From Streptomyces sp. NBC_01298 (lineage in GTDB: Bacteria; Actinomycetota; Actinomycetes; Streptomycetales; Streptomycetaceae), in contig NZ_CP108414.1 in assembly GCF_035978755.1 (NCBI RefSeq), positions 8,618,001 to 8,682,000 of the forward strand: a stretch of DNA of 64,000 nucleotides, given 5' to 3'. The translations under genes and the position numbers were made by a program. The notes beneath the pieces were generated by a model. That model was not told the DNA's origin, ran no database searches, and saw nothing but the letters and a program-made list of their open reading frames with translations. Shown here one piece after another: positions 60,282-64,000 of this stretch (positions are counted from its first letter, which is position 1; each line of letters starts with the position of its first letter).

Positions 60282-62417
60282 TCAGCGCTGCCACCCGGAG
60301 CCCGTGCGGTCGTCCGCCGCGTCCGCCTCGTCCGCCGGCTGCGGGACCGCCGGATACCAGGGGGAGGAGGGCGGACGGCTGCCGGGCGGCTCGGTACCGG
60401 CCGGGGGAGCCGTCGTGACGTGCAGTACGGCGTCGAGGCCGAGCACGGCGCCGAAGGCCGTACCGTCCAGCGCGGTCAGGGCCGTCGGGGCGCCCGTGTA
60501 GTGCATCTGGGACTCGTACCAGGCCGGTCCGCCGTCCGTGTCCGAGACGCCGACCGTACCCGCGCCCGCGCGGCCCGTGAGCAGGCCCCCCGCGACGCCG
60601 ACGGAGCCGTAGCCGCCTTCGCCGCCCTCCTCGGTGACCGGGGAGAACCGCGGTGCGGTCCCGCCCGCGGTGACCAGGCTCGTGGCGACGGTGCCCGTGC
60701 CGGGGCGGCGGAAGTACAGGGAGACGCCGTCCCCCCGCGGGCTCGCGGAGAGCGGCCCGGTGGTGGCCGGCAGCCCGGTCGGGACGGGGGCGCCGAAGGG
60801 GGCGTCCGGAGTCTGCTGGATCCAGGCCAGCACGCTCTGGGCCGTGGCCGCGTACACGTGGCGCCGCCCGGCCGGATCCGTCGCGGTGACCGGGTCGCCC
60901 TGCAGGCCGGAGCCGCCCAGGGAATCCCATGCGCCGAAGGCGCCGTCGGGGGCCGACTGCTCGCTGACGCGCAGGGTGCGCCGGGAATCGCGTACGTAGA
61001 CGGTCATCCGGCCGGTACGGTCCACCGCGACGGCCGGTGCGCTGATCGCCGAGGTGCCGGACACGTCGTCCGTGTCCGGGGTGCCCAGCGACACCCAGGG
61101 GCCGAAGGCGCCGTCGGGCGCGACCTGGACGGAGTGCACGAGCTCGCGCCGGTATTCCTGGGGCGTGGCGCCCAGCGTGGTCCGGGTGCCGAAGACCGCG
61201 ACCCTGCCGTCGGGGAGCCGTACCGCCGTCGCCCCGGTGTCCATCCCGGACCCGGCGAGGAACTCGGGCCCCTGCCAAGGGGCCTTGTCCGCGCCGCGGG
61301 TCCAGTAGGCCATCCGCCCGTCCAGCACGGTGAAGGCCCACGGCCGGCCGGAGGCGCCCTCGGTCATCCAGGAGGTGACATCGCCCCGGCCGTAGCGGAT
61401 GGTCCGGCTCCAGCCGGCGCCCGCGGGCCGGGTCGCCGTCTTGCGGTCGCCGCAGCCGGCGGGGCTGCCGCACCAGTCCTGGTGGTCGGACCAGGCGTAG
61501 GTCTTGAGGTAGCCGAGCTTCTCCTCGCCGGCCTGCGGGTCGAGGACCGGGGGCAGACCGCTGTTGGGATAGCTCACGTAGTTCTGGACCGAGAAGTGCG
61601 GCCGGTCCGTGGACTTCGCGTACCGCTCGGTGGCGGCCTGCACGAAGCGGGCCCCGTACATGTGGTCCTGGTGGTCGAGGAAGGCGCCGCTGCCGCGCGA
61701 CCGGCCCGGCGTCGGGTCCTGCGTCCGTATGGTGGTCGGCCGGTACCGCGCGAAGATCGCCGCTATGGCCTCGACGACCTGGTCCTTGTCGTACGAGAAC
61801 GGGGTCTCGACCGGCGTCCCCGAGGTCAGCTGGGAGCCCAGCGCGGGGACCTTGCCGTCCCACAGTCCGCGCAGACTGTCCGGATTGTCCCCGGAGATGC
61901 TGCGCGCCTCGCGCAACTGCATCCATACGAGGTTGACCTCGGGCCGTGCGACGAGGACGTCCACCTCGGCGCTGCCCCCGCCGACGGTGGGTATGGAGCG
62001 GCGCTGCCAGGCGCTGGTGCGGTCGCCGGTGGCCATCTGCGCGTAGGCGGCCCGGATGCCGTTCTGCCGGGCCTCCGCGTAGGCGGCGCGGTCGGCGGGG
62101 GCCGTGGGGTCCTGCAGGTGCGGGCTGTGGGCCTCGTTGCGGCCGTCGGCCTCGCCGGAGGTGAGGTAGACGGTGGCGACCTTGATGCCCGTCGATATGG
62201 AGCGGCTCAGGTCGGGGTTCATGAAGAAGAGGTCGTCGTCGGGATGCGCGACCACCTGGAGGACCGTGCCCTCGGTCACGCCCGGGCGGAGCGCCGCCCC
62301 GGGCGCCGCCGACTCGGGCGTGGTCCCGTACCCGTAGGCCCAGGTCGTCACGCCGACGGCGCCGACGGTGAGCGCGGCGAGCAGGCCCGCGAGGCGGGTG
62401 CGGCTGGCCAGGGACAT
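60282..62417 (-). CDS. PIG-L family deacetylase with a C-terminal propeller-like domain
   Basis: 711 residues. Signal or anchor at the start (LAGLLAALTVGAVGVTTWAY), then the LmbE/PIG-L zinc domain: AHPDDDLFF (about residue 60), TSGEADGR and HQDHMYGARF (about 240). It should remove acetyl from an N-acetyl amino-sugar outside the cell. Residues about 360-690 contain repeats of APDGAFGPWVSLG type, as in PLL-like lectin propellers. ATG at 62417 chosen; an in-frame TTG lies six bases before. Gap of 177 bp to the lipoprotein gene on the same strand. Confidence 0.9.
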   Translation of the reverse strand: MSLASRTRLAGLLAALTVGAVGVTTWAYGYGTTPESAAPGAALRPGVTEGTVLQVVAHPDDDLFFMNPDLSRSISTGIKVATVYLTSGEADGRNEAHSPHLQDPTAPADRAAYAEARQNGIRAAYAQMATGDRTSAWQRRSIPTVGGGSAEVDVLVARPEVNLVWMQLREARSISGDNPDSLRGLWDGKVPALGSQLTSGTPVETPFSYDKDQVVEAIAAIFARYRPTTIRTQDPTPGRSRGSGAFLDHQDHMYGARFVQAATERYAKSTDRPHFSVQNYVSYPNSGLPPVLDPQAGEEKLGYLKTYAWSDHQDWCGSPAGCGDRKTATRPAGAGWSRTIRYGRGDVTSWMTEGASGRPWAFTVLDGRMAYWTRGADKAPWQGPEFLAGSGMDTGATAVRLPDGRVAVFGTRTTLGATPQEYRRELVHSVQVAPDGAFGPWVSLGTPDTDDVSGTSAISAPAVAVDRTGRMTVYVRDSRRTLRVSEQSAPDGAFGAWDSLGGSGLQGDPVTATDPAGRRHVYAATAQSVLAWIQQTPDAPFGAPVPTGLPATTGPLSASPRGDGVSLYFRRPGTGTVATSLVTAGGTAPRFSPVTEEGGEGGYGSVGVAGGLLTGRAGAGTVGVSDTDGGPAWYESQMHYTGAPTALTALDGTAFGAVLGLDAVLHVTTAPPAGTEPPGSRPPSSPWYPAVPQPADEADAADDRTGSGWQR

Positions 62418-63084
62418 CTGCAACGCCTCGGGGGATTCGGTCGGACGGGTGCGGAACTGGGTTGCGGGGCGGGTCGGTGCCCCGTTGGCCCCACCGCTTG
62501 CCGGAGACGACCGGGCCAGATTATGCCTCGCGCGTGTGCGCCTGACACACCGTCGAGTCGGCTATCTGGCGATAGGTGATCTTTTATCGGAATAACCCGA
62601 ATTGATCGAGTTTGTCCGTGTGGAACGGAAGTGGAATTCCGCTCCGGCCCGGTCGGCCCGGGCGGTCCGTTCCGAAGCCGCGGAGCCGGCGCGGGCGCTC
62701 GTGTGCACCGCAGAGGCCTTGGCGGGCGCGGTGCGAGCCCCTGCCTTGGCACCTGACGCGGAGTCGGCGTCCGGGGGCGAACCGTCCGGTGCGGTCGCGC
62801 GCAGGGGAGTGCCTCCCGTGTGAGCGGATCCACACGGCTCACGTCGGGCAGGGGGCTGCCGGGGAGGGGGTGTCGGTCGGGGCGGCGGCGGACGTGCGTC
62901 CCTCGCGCGGCGGCGCGTACCCCGCCACGACCGATACGGCGGGGCTCCATGATCAACATACAGCGCGCAGGGGGGCTTGCGGCAAGGCCCGGGTGGTGGC
63001 GAAGAATCGCCGACCGAAGCCGGAACCCGGGCGCCCCGCCGTGGAACCCGAGGCCGGGCGCCTCTACCGAAAGAGAGTCGCCGC
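62418..63084. other. 667-bp divergent intergenic region
   Basis: Holds the promoters for the PIG-L gene (minus) and the glycosyltransferase gene (plus). The stretch 62560-62640 is AT-richer than its surroundings and has CTATC-TGGC-GATAG, a short hairpin or operator. A 73-codon frame at 62602-62823 exists but has no ribosome-binding site or recognisable product. ATG 63085 is preceded by GAAAGAGAG. Confidence 0.5.
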
Positions 63085-64000
63085 ATGCGTGTGGTGTTGT
63101 CGACGTACGGGTCGCGCGGAGCCGTGGAGCCGATGGCCGGGCTGGCCGTACGCCTGAGGCGGCTCGGCGCGGAGGTGCGGATGTGCGCACCGCCCGACGA
63201 GGAGTTCGCGGTACGGCTGGCGGCCCTCGGCGTCGAGCTCGTGCCGGCCGGCAGCCCGGTGCGCCCGCTCGTGACCTCGGTGACGCCCGGATCGGCGGAG
63301 GGCCTGGCGCGGCGGGCGGCGGATCTGATGGCCGCACAGTTCGCCGCGGTCGCCGGGGCGGCCGAAGGCGCGGACGCGCTGGTGGCGACGGGCCCCTTGC
63401 CGGTCACCGCCGGTGCGCGTTCGGTGGCCGAGAAGCTGGGTCTGCGCTACGTGCACGCGAGCCACCAGCCGGTCAGCCTGCCGTCGCCCCACCGGCGGCC
63501 GCCCGCGCGCCGGGGCAGTCCCCTACCGTCGGACACCACCGACAACCAGGCCCTCTGGGACCAGGACGCGGCCCTCGCGCACACCATGTTCGGCGGACCG
63601 CTCAACACCCTGCGTGCGGCTGCCGGCCTGCCGCCCGTGGACTCCGTACGGGACTACGCCTTCACCGCCCACCCCTGGCTGGCCACGGACCCGCTCCTCT
63701 CGCCGTGGCGGCCCACGGGTCTCGGCGTGGTGCAGACCGGGGCGTGGTACGCGCCGGACGAACGGCCCCTCCCCGCCGAGCTGCTGGAGTTCCTGGACGA
63801 CGGTGACGGCCTGCCGCCGGTCTACGTGGGCTTCGGCAGCACCCCCCTGAGCGCCCCGGGCGAGGTCGCCCGGGCTGCCGTCGAGGCGGTCCGTGCGCGG
63901 GGCCGCCGTGCCGTCGTCTCCCGGGGCTGGGCCGAACTGGCCCTGACCGACGGCCGGGACGACTGCTTCCTCGTCGACGAGGTCAACCACCAGGCGCTCT
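63085..64000 (+). CDS. Family 1 glycosyltransferase, 5' part only
   Basis: First 305 codons; the gene runs off the window. MRVVLSTYGSRGAVEPMAGL (the usual form is GSRGDVEP, here Ala replaces Asp), EVRMCAPPDEEFAVRLAALG and VYVGFGSTPL match vancomycin-type and macrolide-type GT1 enzymes with two Rossmann domains. The sugar-nucleotide signature region lies beyond the end. These enzymes add a sugar to antibiotics, lipids or phenolics. It might belong to a biosynthetic cluster continuing to the right. The Asp is part of the acceptor-deprotonating site in some relatives, so its loss is notable. Confidence 0.88.
   Translation, partial: MRVVLSTYGSRGAVEPMAGLAVRLRRLGAEVRMCAPPDEEFAVRLAALGVELVPAGSPVRPLVTSVTPGSAEGLARRAADLMAAQFAAVAGAAEGADALVATGPLPVTAGARSVAEKLGLRYVHASHQPVSLPSPHRRPPARRGSPLPSDTTDNQALWDQDAALAHTMFGGPLNTLRAAAGLPPVDSVRDYAFTAHPWLATDPLLSPWRPTGLGVVQTGAWYAPDERPLPAELLEFLDDGDGLPPVYVGFGSTPLSAPGEVARAAVEAVRARGRRAVVSRGWAELALTDGRDDCFLVDEVNHQAL

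Noticed and set aside
62602..62823. 73-codon plus frame before the GT1 gene
   Set aside because: Starts at TTG with no ribosome-binding site, no recognisable product, and lies in the divergent promoter region.

Overview
This window is chromosomal DNA from an actinomycete, almost certainly a Streptomyces. It is about 72% GC by eye with very GC-rich third codon positions. It carries many secreted enzymes, one- and two-component regulators and MFS or ABC exporters, and CebR-, ArgR- and TetR-type operators. Many genes begin directly at the predicted transcript start. About 57 protein genes or gene remnants are supported. No tRNA, rRNA or CRISPR array was seen. The window opens inside an ABC transporter gene and closes inside a family 1 glycosyltransferase gene.

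0-14.5 kb: mixed accessory genes. They include the ABC exporter fragment, an AefR-type TetR regulator, an LppX/LprG-like lipoprotein, a Tat-secreted DyP peroxidase fused to a bulb-lectin domain, an aldo/keto reductase, a lipase with a PucR regulator, a GT2, an L,D-transpeptidase, an FBP zinc-finger protein divergent from a WHG-type TetR regulator across a near-perfect palindrome, and an SGNH hydrolase. 14.5-23.8 kb: argG with an ARG box, regulator remnants, an MFS exporter, thpR, a GlxA-type regulator with a metallo-hydrolase, and a secreted galactose-oxidase-like copper enzyme.

23.8-33.1 kb: a minus-strand block. It holds a six-gene acyl-chain cassette (KASIII, ACP, KASII, second KASIII-like enzyme, AhpD-like protein, P450) with overlapping start and stop codons, followed by a large secreted subtilase. 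The cassette has no reductase, dehydratase, acyltransferase or thioesterase, and is the best candidate here for an uncharacterised biosynthetic system.

33-46 kb: an NCS1 permease, a MarR/MFS efflux pair, and a cellulase operon (GH5 then GH6, both with CBM2) preceded by a perfect CebR operator. A broken GH1 beta-glucosidase end lies nearby. A LysR regulator is divergent from an SDR and a 4-oxalocrotonate-type tautomerase. 46-64 kb: small hydrolases and regulators, a TPR/XRE regulator divergent from an M64 peptidase, an unusual ABC-2-type permease divergent from a histidine kinase/response regulator pair, a racemase, FUSC and DUF6056 membrane proteins, a GH15-like protein, a lipoprotein, a PIG-L deacetylase with a propeller-like tail, and the GT1.

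Three patterns run across the window. (1) Two short elements, 53 kb apart, share the same terminal inverted repeats (miniature mobile elements). (2) Four tandem arrays with periods 8, 14, 8 and 11 bp lie on or against stop codons. (3) At ten genes a -10-like hexamer lies six or seven bases before the start codon, which suggests leaderless mRNAs.
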